NCBI GenBank assembly: GCA_014529385.2
Contig: CM043958.1
Span: forward strand, 143,116,734-143,180,733
From: Adiantum capillus-veneris
Lineage: Eukaryota; Streptophyta; Polypodiopsida; Polypodiales; Pteridaceae
Direction: 5' to 3'
Length of the DNA: 64,000 nt
The notes beneath the pieces were generated by a model. The model was not told where the DNA came from, did not search any database, and saw only the letters and a program-made list of their open reading frames with translations. How positions within the stretch are numbered: position 1 is the first letter of the stretch; each line of letters opens with the position of its first letter. Made by a program: the position numbers and the translations under genes. Shown here in pieces: positions 1 through 12,379 of this stretch.

Positions 1-150
1 ATCTATCACTATCATGCAACAATCGTGTGTAGCTACCCCTCTTGTAAATTATTTTTTGCTCTTCTAATTTATTCACTCGCGCTTATGGTTTTAAAAAAAA
101 AACATAATATTCTCTGCTCTTATCCACCTGTTCCGAATGCCACAAGACGG

Positions 151-480
151 AACCAAGCGAATAGGACCCTTCGGAGATTCTTGGGGGCCCTACTCGCTTG
201 GTACTGACTCAACTAACGTCACCACTTATGACATTAACGCACGGGACATAACCCGTCGATATGACATTAGCGCACGGGACATAACCAAGCGAATAGAGTT
301 CTTCGGAAATTCTTGGGAGCCTTACTCGCTTGGTTCTGACTCAACTAACGTCAACTCTTATGACTTTAGCACACGGGACAGAACCAAGCGAAGAGGGTCC
401 TTCAAAAATTCTTGGGTACCCTACTCGCTTGGTTCTGACTCAACTAATGTCACCTTATGACATGAGCGCACGGCATTAGG
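151..480. repeat. 99-bp tandem repeat, three copies
   Basis: Copies start at about 151, 283 and 382. Each opens with AACCAAGCGA and holds its inverse TCGCTTGGT about 50 bases later, so every unit can fold back on itself. Copy 1 is lengthened by a 33-base duplication of its end (GACATTAGCGCACGGGACATA type). The array stops where an inverted repeat at 479-506 begins. Confidence 0.85.
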
Positions 481-506
481 AAATTTCGGAGGTCATTTGG
501 AGGGCC
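479..506 (+). repeat. Left arm of a distant 27-28 bp inverted repeat
   Basis: Contains TTTCGGAGGTCATTTGGAGG and extends to 28 bases. The reverse complement, with one base missing, occurs at 12288-12314. The arms enclose two convergent gene pairs, so they are candidate terminal inverted repeats of a DNA transposon of about 11.8 kb. I do not see a target-site duplication. Confidence 0.6.
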
Positions 507-817
507 ATATGAAGAGAGAGAAAAATAGAGCGCGTCCAATGAGCATGAGGGCTACGTTACGTAGGAATGTACGTGGAAAGACTCAAAAAATAGGAAAATA
601 GCTTAAAACCTTGGATTGTGGCATCGTAATTTCCTTGCTTTTACCGAGCTGCTAGGTGCTTGCCAGTGGTCCCATTGCTGATATTCTCTTATTGTCATTA
701 ACGTACTAGAGGGTGACCATTAAGCCCACACAAGATATTGGAATTCTAAAACACTTTCCCTCCATTAGAATGCTTTCAAAGTGAATCTCCTTCCACTAAA
801 GCTTTTCTCTGAGAGCT

Positions 818-2260
818 ATGGCTTCCACGTCTTCTCGCCCAAGAAGCTCTAGGTGTTTACTATCTCTCACACCAACAACCAACAGCTGCACTTTGCCTAG
901 AAGGCCAAGTAGTAGCATATCCTCAATTACAATATCAACTTCAATAAGTACAGAGAATCAATGGGTTGGACAAAGGATAAACAAAGGTTCATGGGTCCTC
1001 ATGCAACCAAGAAGACCCAAGAGGTCTAGTGGTATCAATGTTTACCGCTCAGCATGGAAAGCTAGAGTGTTGGATTTCAAAGTTGAAATCGGCAAAAGAT
1101 CTGTAAAGGAAGTTCTTGTTCAGCATGTGTTTACCCATCCAGAAGTGATAGAAAACGGTGGAAATGTATCAAATATACATCAACCACGTTGCAATTGTAA
1201 GTACTCTTGACATCTGAACTTCCTTTGATTTGTCATTTCACTTATTGATACTCTCATTATAAATTTTCTTATATATTTTGCAACATTTATCCCTCTTCTT
1301 ATGAGCAATGTCTCCATTCTTCACGGCTCAACTACATTAGATTTGTCATTTTTACTTATTGATACTCTTAGTTTAACTCTTCTTATATATATTGCAGATG
1401 TTTATCCCTCTTCTTATGAGCAATGGGAGCTTGTGGAGTGCATCATAGGCCTCTTCCTTGTTTTTCATGCCCACATTGGTTCTCTACAGTATTCAGGGAG
1501 GAGGAGCAAAAGCCTGGCTAATGAAGGGATATTTTTTTATGACCACTTCTACCAACTCAGCTCGGGAAATAAGAATGGCATGTTGGTGAAACTGCCTCTA
1601 CCAACCGATTGGAACACTGTGGACTGGCCAGTTCAAGAGGAAACAATGGTCGAGGCAATGCAAAGTAAGCTCTACAAGGATATACAGAGGTCTCTATGTA
1701 GCTCTATTCCCACCAAACTGGTTAGAATTGCAAACTTTTGTCCTACTGCACTCTTCATAGCGTTGTTTCATAGCTACAATATCCGTGTTACGAAAACTAT
1801 GTTCATGTGCAAGTCATTTCAGCAGTCATCCTGTGACAAGCTTCTTGACAGAGGATGGTATGTAAAGGAAGAGATTGGCTTACGGTGCGAGGTCGCGCTT
1901 GATACTCTAGTTGTCAAGTACATGATTGCAAGCCAATCACTGTTACTCTCTTTTTGGTATATGCAATCACAAATGCTCAATGGTAAGTACATTCCTATGG
2001 ACCAGGTTTCTGCAGGTTTGGAAGATAATCCTGTTGTGGATGTGGAAGTGATTGATAAAGAGCATGGCCTAATGTTGGTGGTTACAATAAGGGAGCTATG
2101 CAGTCTTCTGCAGTTGCGGCATGACATAATTGAAGAGTCAATGGATAGGGACCTATCAGATTTTTCCTTTTTCCTAGCTGGCCGTAAGGTGATGCGGCGA
2201 AGGGAAAAAGATATTTTGTGCAAAGAGTTGGATGGTCGGGTTGAAATAGTGTCAATGTAA
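818..2260 (+). CDS. Two-exon hypothetical protein (413 aa), first gene of convergent pair 0
   Basis: I do not recognise the family. The start is the ATG at 818. Exon 1 is 818-1196, followed by a GTAAGT donor. Exon 2 is 1398-2260, after TATATATTGCAG. The join is in phase and gives 413 residues. The N-terminal 50 residues are Ser/Arg/Thr-rich and low in complexity. The rest is a globular-looking mix including PLPTDWNTVDWPV and, near the C-terminus, VTIRELCSLLQLRHDI. That last stretch loosely resembles the LREDF and IREDY region of the two A genes further right (bulky residues, then LR/IR, then an acidic residue), so this may be a distant A-type protein. It faces the H3-like/Ulp1/FCP1-like gene tail to tail with a (CT)n tract between the stops. 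It could be a transposon accessory gene or a host gene; no function is proposed. Confidence 0.55.
1227..1425 (+). repeat. Direct duplication of an intron end and exon start
   Basis: A block of about 84 bases (1227-1310) recurs at 1340-1425. It covers the last part of the intron, the 3' splice site and the first bases of exon 2 (TTTATCCCTCTTCTTATGAG). In the left copy the acceptor reads TTGCAAC instead of TTGCAGA, so only the right copy keeps AG at that place. Confidence 0.8.
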
Positions 2261-2380
2261 CAGAGATTCTTGTGAACCCAAGTGTATACGAATGACTTTC
2301 AATACATGAAGTTTTTTGAGCTCATTTGTCAATTGTGCCCTGTGAATATAACTGTGCTTGAAATACATTTCTTTAGCATG

Positions 2381-2381
2381 T

Positions 2382-2456
<75 letters not shown>

Positions 2457-3754
2457 GTTAGACAAGACAAAGACATGATAGAAGAGTCATCTAATTCATT
2501 AGAAAGTACAAACTCGTCCGTGAACAATGGACTGAGATACAATTTCTGTAAGTATGGAATCAGAATGTCTTCAAGGTAAAAATCAAAGGAATGCCCCTCG
2601 AAAGAAGGTGGTGAGATAGTTGTTCCCGGTGGATTTAGTTCTCCCTTTTCAGGAGTATCATCAATAAGTAGTGTATTAGTTGCATCAAAGGGTACACCGA
2701 TTTCGCTAAATGGTTTGTACAAAAGAGGTAAATGTGGTTTTTTAGGGTGGTAGTGGCCCTCGACGGTAACACATTTTCTTTGATCATACAAAAAGGCAAA
2801 ATTTGATGTGTGAGCGCCGCATACACCGCAAACTATTGTAACTAGTGGCGACAAGTTTTGCCTTTGCATTGAAGACCATATGGCAACTCTGAAGCGCGGA
2901 AGAAGAAACTGAATAAATTCCTTGGTTCCTGGACAAACCACGACTCGACAAGTTCCCATCCGAAACGTTTGCAAATCCTCAAAGGGTTCTGTGTCACCGA
3001 GAGACACGCGCATCAGCAGCAACCCATTGAGGTCCAAGATAATCAACCTCTGTAAAAGTTGACAAGTACATATAAGTAGTTAGAAGCTGAACATATTTTT
3101 CCATACTTGAATAGACATTACCGGAACAACTGTATCTACAGGTAGCAAGGGTCCATACTGGGTCTCTGTAGTGTTGTTGTCGTTGTTGCTCTCCTCTGCT
3201 TTAGCTTCATCATTCACATCTTCATAGTCATCATTCACATCTTCATCAAGGGTCTCCCCCATGGCTCTTTCTGCCTCATTCAAGGTTTCCTCCAAGGTCT
3301 TTTCCTCTTCCGCGGTTGACCGGCTTGCATCATCCATCCTTGCCCCATCCATATCAGTTTGCTCATCCCTAGGCCTGCTTTCCTCATCCATATCCTTTTG
3401 CTCATACATTGGCCTGCTTTCCTCATCTTGGGTTTCATCCATAGGCTCTTTTGGCTCCTCCACTGGCTGCCCTGCCTAATCCATCCTTGCCTCATCCATA
3501 TCAGTTTGCTCATCCCTAGGCCTGCTTTCCTCATCCATATCCTTTTGCTCATCCATTGGCCTGCTTTCCTCATCTTGGCTTTCATCCATAGGCTCTTTTG
3601 GCTCCTCCACTGCCTGACTTGTCTCTTTCATTGTCTCCTCCATAAGCCCCTCTGGTTGTACACTAGCACCTTCCATATGCTCATTTGACCTTTCCTCATC
3701 CTCGGCTCTTTTATCTTCAGCTGATATGACCCCCTCGGCCCGTTGTGATTCCAC
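2381..3754 (-). CDS. Acidic repeat region plus FCP1/NIF-like HAD phosphatase domain
   Basis: The acidic part (3754-3125) is rich in Glu, Asp and Met and carries a 147-bp in-frame repeat. A GT donor after the codons for DTVVP and a TTTTACAG acceptor near 3050 join it in phase to the phosphatase-like exon. That exon has the FCP1-like order: LIILDLNGLL, then AIWSSM, then a lysine-containing middle, then NTLLIDDTPEKGELNPPGT. The family nucleophile motif is DxDx(T/V). Here the second Asp is Asn (DLNGL), a form I recall from a plant HAD subfamily, so catalysis is doubtful. A TAG at about 3476-3478 interrupts the acidic repeat, and the C-terminus runs into an Arg-Glu stretch coded by the (CT)n tract. 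This is probably the 3' part of the same transcription unit as the H3-like/Ulp1 exons upstream, but two separate genes are possible. Confidence 0.6.
2384..2452. repeat. (CT)n microsatellite between convergent genes
   Basis: About 34 CT repeats lie between the two convergent stop regions. Read on the minus strand the tract is in frame with the FCP1-like exon and codes alternating Arg-Glu. Confidence 0.95.
3340..3640 (-). repeat. 147-bp in-frame minisatellite in the acidic region
   Basis: Two copies about 147 bases (49 codons) apart encode EEPKEPMDE(S/T)QDEESRP-type peptides. Shorter internal repeats of MDEQKDMDEESRPRDEQ type lie inside each copy. The TAG codon sits at the junction of the two copies. 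Confidence 0.85.
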
Positions 3755-3882
3755 TGTATCGAATGCAGGGGTTTGTCGTGGTGGAACGTCATGTATGTCA
3801 TTTCAATTGTGCGGTCGTCCAAGCCACTATCTTCAGGTTCTCTAGGGCTCGACATAGTAAGCAGGTGTTGTATCAAACTTAC

Positions 3883-5442
3883 CCGGTATCTTTGCAAATA
3901 ATCATATGTGTAGTTTTTTAAAGGACTCTACAAAATTGAAAGACCACATGGTGAGAATTCTTGTATAAACTAAACCAAAACTGATTGAATGCATTGCCAG
4001 ATGGTTACCTTAGTCATGAAAGGTTTTAATGCAAAGAAGCTTTGCAGGACATATTCTGCATGGAGAAGACATCTCCAGCCGCAAGAATTTCCATCGGTTT
4101 GATTTGGGACAGGTACATCTTTGATTGGGGCCTTGTATAGTTCATACCTTCCACATAGCTTGCCATAGGCAAGCAACAACCTCTTTATACAACTGCACAA
4201 AGCAAAATCAAGATGTTCGCTTGAGGCTTAAAATTTACATGGATATCTACATAAGAAACAATTTTTAATACATAACACTTACAGCCTAATTTTAGGGTGG
4301 GTTCCTTTTATTGAATTGAACACCCACACTGCTGGTTGGTCAACATCAAGGCATATGAGACTCCAGTGATGGTTGTTCTCATATGGAAAGATGATGACAG
4401 TTACTTCCAGCATAGCACAGTGGAGAAACCAACTCTCAAAGGTCCCAGATGGACTGTTCTTCTGTCTAATAATCACTGACATTTGTGGATCAAGAAGAAA
4501 CACCTTTGTGTGGGTGTGCGGTGGGAGTTGACTTTTGATCAAGCTGCAGAGAGTATACCTGAGTTAGTAAACCTATTATCTGAGTTTTCAAAGTTAGCAA
4601 GATAGTAACACTTACTTAAGACAAACATAGATAATTGTGTCTGAGATCTGAGCATCTAGATTCAGCAATAAATTAATGTCCACTTTTTCCAGAGCTAGCT
4701 TTCTGGCTCCATCTACAAATGGTATCTCTGCAAGCAAACCATCCTTCATTGAAAGTAGAGTTTCTTGATTGCTTGCCTCTATGGATAGGGTCACATTGCA
4801 TTCTGTTTGCCTCTGGGACTCCACTGCTACTTTTGCTTTCTCCTTAAGCTCTGCTTCCCTCATGCCCTCTGTTTGGCAAGCAACAGTCTCTGCCCTAGCC
4901 CTTGTATTCACATCATGTGTGACATCTACAACTGTGAGTTGTGGCAATAGCTCAGGGGGGTATAACAAAATTTCCCTCATTTTCTTATCCCTGCAGAGAT
5001 TGGGGACCAGTAGTTTTTCATACCTCCACCTTATTCTTTTTAGTGTCTCACTATCTTTGTCCATTACAGTAACCATGTGGGCATGGGCTGCTACAATGGT
5101 GATGTCACTGAAGTACTCGAGTAGGAATTCCTCTGCTGCTTCTTGTAGTGCCATCAAAGCCACCACCTTCCACCTTTTAGTGCCCCAGGTAGCTTCTTCA
5201 CATATGGACCTCACCATCCTCTGAAAGGGCAGCTTTGGTATGCACAAATCTACACATTTCTGTGCCTTTCTGATTTCTCTGAAAAGTCCCATGCAGCTTT
5301 GTAACTTCTTCACCCTTGGACCTTTCAAAATTTTATTTGGTTTTCCAGGTCTCTTCTTTGGGGTTGCAGATCTGCTACTTGCCTTAGCTGCTAATCCTGG
5401 TCCCTTCCCTGCCTTCCTTGCAGTTGCTTTTGTTCTAGCCAT
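3883..5442 (-). CDS. Histone H3-like domain fused to a Ulp1 (C48) SUMO protease domain
   Basis: The ATG at 5442 opens with ARTKATARKA, almost the canonical H3 tail: the residues matching H3 R2, T3, K4, A7, R8 and K9 are kept. Residues 53-139 follow the H3 fold: LFREIRKAQK, KLPFQRMVRSI, VALMALQEAAEEFL and a DxETLKRIR end. A predicted helical stretch follows. In-phase exons 4543-4283 and 4192-4009 add the protease: HHWSLICLDVD holds the catalytic His, and QTDGNSCGWRC holds the oxyanion Gln and nucleophile Cys. The usual Asp of the DS motif reads NS (VFNSIKG). Exon 3927-3883 is also in phase (45 nt). Ulp1 enzymes cleave SUMO and are common passengers of plant DNA transposons; an H3 domain attached to one is unexpected. 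Exons are 5442-4616, 4543-4283, 4192-4009 and 3927-3883, probably continuing into the acidic/FCP1-like exons. Exon joins were made by hand. Confidence 0.75.
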
Positions 5443-5462
5443 TTCACTGTATCAAAAAAGAG

Positions 5463-5465
<3 letters not shown>

Positions 5466-5544
<79 letters not shown>
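5466..5544. repeat. (CT)n microsatellite upstream of the H3-like gene
   Basis: About 39 CT units lie just 5' of the H3-like start codon, in its promoter or leader. Confidence 0.95.
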
Positions 5545-5547
<3 letters not shown>

Positions 5548-5603
5548 TCTCCTTTCTATAGCTTAGAATATTTAAAGAGAGAGAGAGAGTGAGAGACTCC
5601 CAT

Positions 5604-5664
5604 TACTAACGACGCGCGTGCGGCATGTTTTGACCCTAGAAAAAACCTCCGCGCGCCGTTAGTA
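5604..5664. repeat. 61-bp hairpin element, copy 1
   Basis: Starts TACTAACGACGCGCG and ends GCGCGCCGTTAGTA. The arms pair over about 18 bases around a roughly 25-base loop. The length is exactly that of the copies at 5782 and 7070. Confidence 0.75.
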
Positions 5665-5781
5665 TAAGGTTACGGAAAGTCTCTCTCTCTTTCTCCCGCC
5701 TTCCCCAGTCTCTACACTTTCTTCCTCTCTCTATAACACACATATACACAGACAAACACGCACACACTCGTGGATGCACAG

Positions 5782-5842
5782 TACTAAAGGCGCGCAAAGA
5801 GACATGCAAACCGGATGTGCCTCTCTACGCGCGCCTTTAGTA
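5782..5842. repeat. 61-bp hairpin element, copy 2
   Basis: Starts TACTAAAGGCGCGC and ends with its perfect inverse GCGCGCCTTTAGTA. The loop sequence differs from the other copies while the arms are conserved. Confidence 0.8.
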
Positions 5843-6279
5843 TAGAGAGAGAGACAGAGAGATAGAGAGAGGGGGGGGGGGGCTGTGTGTGTGTGTGTGT
5901 TGTATTTGTGTGTGTGTGTGTGTGTGTGTGTGTCTGTCTGTGTGTATCTATGTTATATTTGTGTCTTTGTGTGTTTGTGTGTATGTTATATTTGTCTGTG
6001 TGTGTGTGTGTGTATGTTATATCTGTGTCTGTGTGTTTGTGTGTGTTTGTGTGTGTGTGTGTGCATTTGTGTGTGTTTGTGAGTGTATGTGTGTGTGTGT
6101 GAGCTAGATATGGAATATACTCTGACAGAAACAGAGAGAGAGATAGAGGGAAAGGTAGAGGGACATTTCAGAAGCAGAGGGAGAGAGAGAAAGAGAGAGG
6201 GAGAGGGTCAAACCTTCTAAGCACGCAGACCTGCGTTATGTCGAAGATGGGTCGGCTTTCTGTCGGAGACGCAGACGAC

Positions 6280-6350
<71 letters not shown>

Positions 6351-6544
6351 ACTCTCTTTGACGCGGTGTGGTTTTTCTCTCTCATGACCTTTATATGTGA
6401 CGTACAAAAGTATACAGGCTCAATAATGACCGCACGTGCGACGGCATGCAATCATATTCTATTTTATACTAACATGTGGGGCGCCGCCGTGTGTATCCTT
6501 TATAAGTGTGATTTTGAGAGAGAGAAAGAGAGACAATCGTAGAA

Positions 6545-6605
<61 letters not shown>

Positions 6606-6754
6606 CATTACTGCCAAAGAGTGAGAGAGAGAGAGAGAACCATAGAAAGAGAGAGAGAGAGACAGATTGAAAGAGAGATAGAGAGGGGGACTCACCACTG
6701 TCAGACACACAGAGAGAGAGAGAGAGACAGAGAGAGATTGACAGACAAAAAGCA
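5843..6754. repeat. Microsatellite-dense spacer
   Basis: Holds (GT)n at about 5884-6100, (CT)n at about 6282-6348, (GA)n at about 6552-6603 and several shorter GA tracts. Long apparent reading frames here are only Cys-Val, Ser-Leu or Arg-Glu strings made by the dinucleotide repeats. I see no gene. Confidence 0.85.
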
Positions 6755-9204
<2,450 letters not shown>

Positions 9205-9282
9205 TACACTTCAAGTAGCAATTGTATAAGATCATGTATTACATAAATTTTGTACAATGTCATCCACTGAGAGTATCTTTCA

Positions 9283-12120
9283 TTACTTGTGGTTCACATA
9301 CACCATTGTCTCTCTCCACCTTCGTTGACTTTCACGAGCAGCACCGGAGTTGTTGTATGCCATTGATCTTTTAAGTTTTTGTTGTTGTAAATGTCTGATG
9401 GCTTGTGTTGTTGCTGAAGAGGCCAAGACTTCTTTTGCCTGCATTCGATGAAGGATTCTACGATAGAACCATTCAAATAGTTCTCTCAAACTGTTAGCCT
9501 TGATTCGAGAGCCACCATGTCGTGTGTACCTGAAATAAGCATTTCTCACCATGTAATGAGACTTTTCCATCCCTTGGGTATTCCATATTTCCGGGTTCCC
9601 ATACTTTTGTATAAAATATGGTAAATGATTGAAGATGATGTGCTGGATATGAAAACTGATTAGTTAGAATGTTTTACACTCACATAGTTGCACATAAAAG
9701 AGAATCAAATACACGATAATACCATGTATTGAGTAATATGGGTGTTTGTCCATGCTGTCTTGAATGATTTTTTGAGAAGGTTGAGATTCTCCTTGAACTT
9801 GTTCATATCACCTTGTGACCAGTCATCTTTGTCGCACATCAAAAATAGGATGTCTATTGATCGCCAAACCTCAGCCTTCGCGTTACGAGTAGTTGGTTCT
9901 TGGTCTTTGACTGCAATATGTAGCTTTTTCCAGCTCTGATACTCTACCTTGCTAACATAAGATGTGTTATATATTTTTCCATGTTTTATTAGCTTCGGAT
10001 CTCTTGTACCTTAGGATTTAGATAAAAACCTCCGTGCCTTCACCCCACCGATGGATGGTTTGCATGGGACATCCTTCTCAGCAGTTGATCTCTTTTCATC
10101 CCGCTAGATTTTCACATTGCCACCATGAAGCCCCACATCCGACAATACCAATTCTAAGCACTGCAGGGCTACTTGTCGCTCTGCTGAGTTCTTAATCTTC
10201 CAAGAAAACCCAATATTTAAGTAGAACAATTTCTCCACAATTCTACAAAGGGCATGCATTGTACAGATGTGGACATTCACAAGTGGTATTTTCAAAACCG
10301 ATCGAAAAGCAAGATCCTCAATGTGACGTGTTGGCGCTTTTCTCCACCACTTTGGGTCCATGACCTTTGCAGGCTCCATGCAGAACAAACACGGCAAGTT
10401 TGCCATTGCACCCATTCCACAATTATACATGCACTTTAATGTTTTGAGGTCACCTGCAAGATGCCACTGAACTTGAAAGTCTCCCCTTCCATCTAGATGT
10501 AGTACCTCTCCCTGGTTAGTCTATCAATCAATCACCTCCAGAATATTAGTTCGATGGAACACCCAATATAGAATCTCATGATCTTCTTTCTTTACCTGCA
10601 ACACAAAATAAATGAGACTTAAGTAGATGTGAACATTTGAGCTTACCTGAGAATCTCTCTTACCTCAAACACACCAAGCCACCATATGTTAGATTCTGAT
10701 TGAACACTAAAATACAAAGGATCATCACTGGGACACTTTCAGAGGTCTCTATTCATTAAAGTAATAGTAACACGCTCTAGCTTTTTCTCTTTAACAAGCT
10801 CACACTGATCCAGTTTTAACACAAAATGTAATACCCCTCGTGACTCTTCAAATGTGATGTTGTAAAACTCCACCATTCTCTTTTGTACCATCTGCAGGTC
10901 CATAAAAATATTATTGAACTCATCATATGCCATGTTTGCTCCATGGCCACTCTAAGTTGCTTTAATATGAAAGGGTTGTCCAAGATAGTCTCCCTGTGCC
11001 TCGTTAAGTTGAAGCCTCTCGTTCCAAACACTTGAGGCTGATGGTAAAAGTTTGGATTTTATACCCTTCTTAACAAAGATGGATGAGACAGACCGTTTGT
11101 ATAGCCGAATATCCTATTTTGCTTACACCAAGTGAATCAAGTGTGCCTTGTATCTCTTTTGCAGGCACTGAGTTCTCTGAAATAAAGCGGTCCACTACAT
11201 TTCGTTGTAGGACCTTAAACTTCTTGTCATGTACTATATCTGCTGCCAGGCTTCTACTTATAAGTGGCTTCAATCTCTTTCCTATATTGTCTTTGGGGTC
11301 AATGTTTTCCTTGTCAGGATAGATTGAATCTCTACATGAAGACAATGCATAAGTAAATAACAGAAAATTTGCTTAACTAACAATATTTAGGCACATGAAA
11401 ACAATGCATAACAAGAAAAAACAAAAAGATTACTTAACTAAGATAATGTAGCCAACCAAGAAGCATCACCTTAATGCTCGGATTCTTTTCTTGAGACCTC
11501 CAGATGCAACCTGCAATGTTTCAAGATTGCGCAATTTCTTCTTTCGGATACGACCACCCAAGATGGTGTCCTTCATTTAACAACTTCTTACCTTTCCTTT
11601 CAGTTCTTGTACCTCTGTTTTGTGTTGCAAAATGGTAACCTGATCTGTAGAATGTAAATGTGAAAGGCGAACAATCTCACATTGTTGAGCTTGGAAAATG
11701 CCCTTATAAGTTTCAGCTTCTCTTGTAAGAGATTTACAATAACCCAGAAGGCCCTTTCTCCATCACAGCAAAGGTCAATAAGCTTGTAGGATTGACAAAC
11801 GGTGGAGACGCATTAGTCATTGGATTCTTAGGGTAGAGAGAGCCTCTCGTCCAACTATCTATGTGTTTAGCTCCCTGAGCTCTGAGCATGTCTATGGAAG
11901 CGGGAGGTATACGTGTGTTTGTTTTACTACGCTTAATCAATGGTTGGTACTCATTGTCCAAATCAATGTGAAGGAGATATTTGGCTCGTTTCTGGATAAC
12001 ATTTGTGCCATTTGAGGAGTGCACCATTAGCCAAATGTGCAGGTTTAATGGAAAGTGAATAGCGGCTACGCCTTCCTCCCTCCATGTTAGCCTCATTCCC
12101 TCCATATTGACGAGGTTCAT
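9283..12120 (-). pseudogene. Gene B1: probable DDE transposase, decayed
   Basis: Coding blocks run from 12120 down to 9283 with introns between. They match B2 block for block: N-terminal LYPKNPMTNASPPF; LKLDQCELVKEKKLERVTIT; WHLAGDLKTLKCMYN; a zinc-type cluster PCLFCM then CTMHALCRIVEKLF; DVGLHGGNVKI; SIGGVKARRF; and a C-terminal TQGMEKSHYMVR with YTRHGG. I infer a D-D-E layout: Asp in the LDxCE block, Asp in AGDLK, Glu in QGMEK. This order resembles RNase-H-fold transposases with an inserted Cys/His cluster, but I cannot name the superfamily. A TAG at 10104-10106 follows NVKI, so this copy is broken. It ends 79 bases from the A1 stop, tail to tail. Confidence 0.6.
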
Positions 12121-12287
12121 TCAATGCAACTGAAAAGAAGATTATCCGTCAATCACTACGAACGAATGTTCAGAAGAGTAAGGAATCTACTTCAAGTACA
12201 CTTTTTGAACTTTTACTATGAAAGACCCAGCTCTATTATTTGCCATTTTTTCTAGAGAGAGAGTGCAAAAAATACATTTTATTAGAA

Positions 12288-12314
12288 GGCCCTCCAAATG
12301 ACCTCCGAAATTCC
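12288..12314 (-). repeat. Right arm of the distant inverted repeat
   Basis: Reverse complement of 479-506 with a single-base length difference. It lies in the short gap between the 5' ends of gene B1 (left) and gene A2 (right), where a border between two elements is expected. Confidence 0.6.
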
Positions 12315-12379
12315 CCAATGGGTCGAGCCAGGCAAAATAGGACATTGAGGGGTACTCGAGGCCCAACATTCGCTTTGTT

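Noticed and set aside
3261-3688. Plus-strand Leu/Ile-rich frames opposite the acidic repeat
   Set aside because: They mirror the acidic minisatellite of the minus strand.
5885-6107. Three overlapping Cys/Val-rich frames
   Set aside because: They are the three phases of one degenerate (GT)n tract and not proteins.
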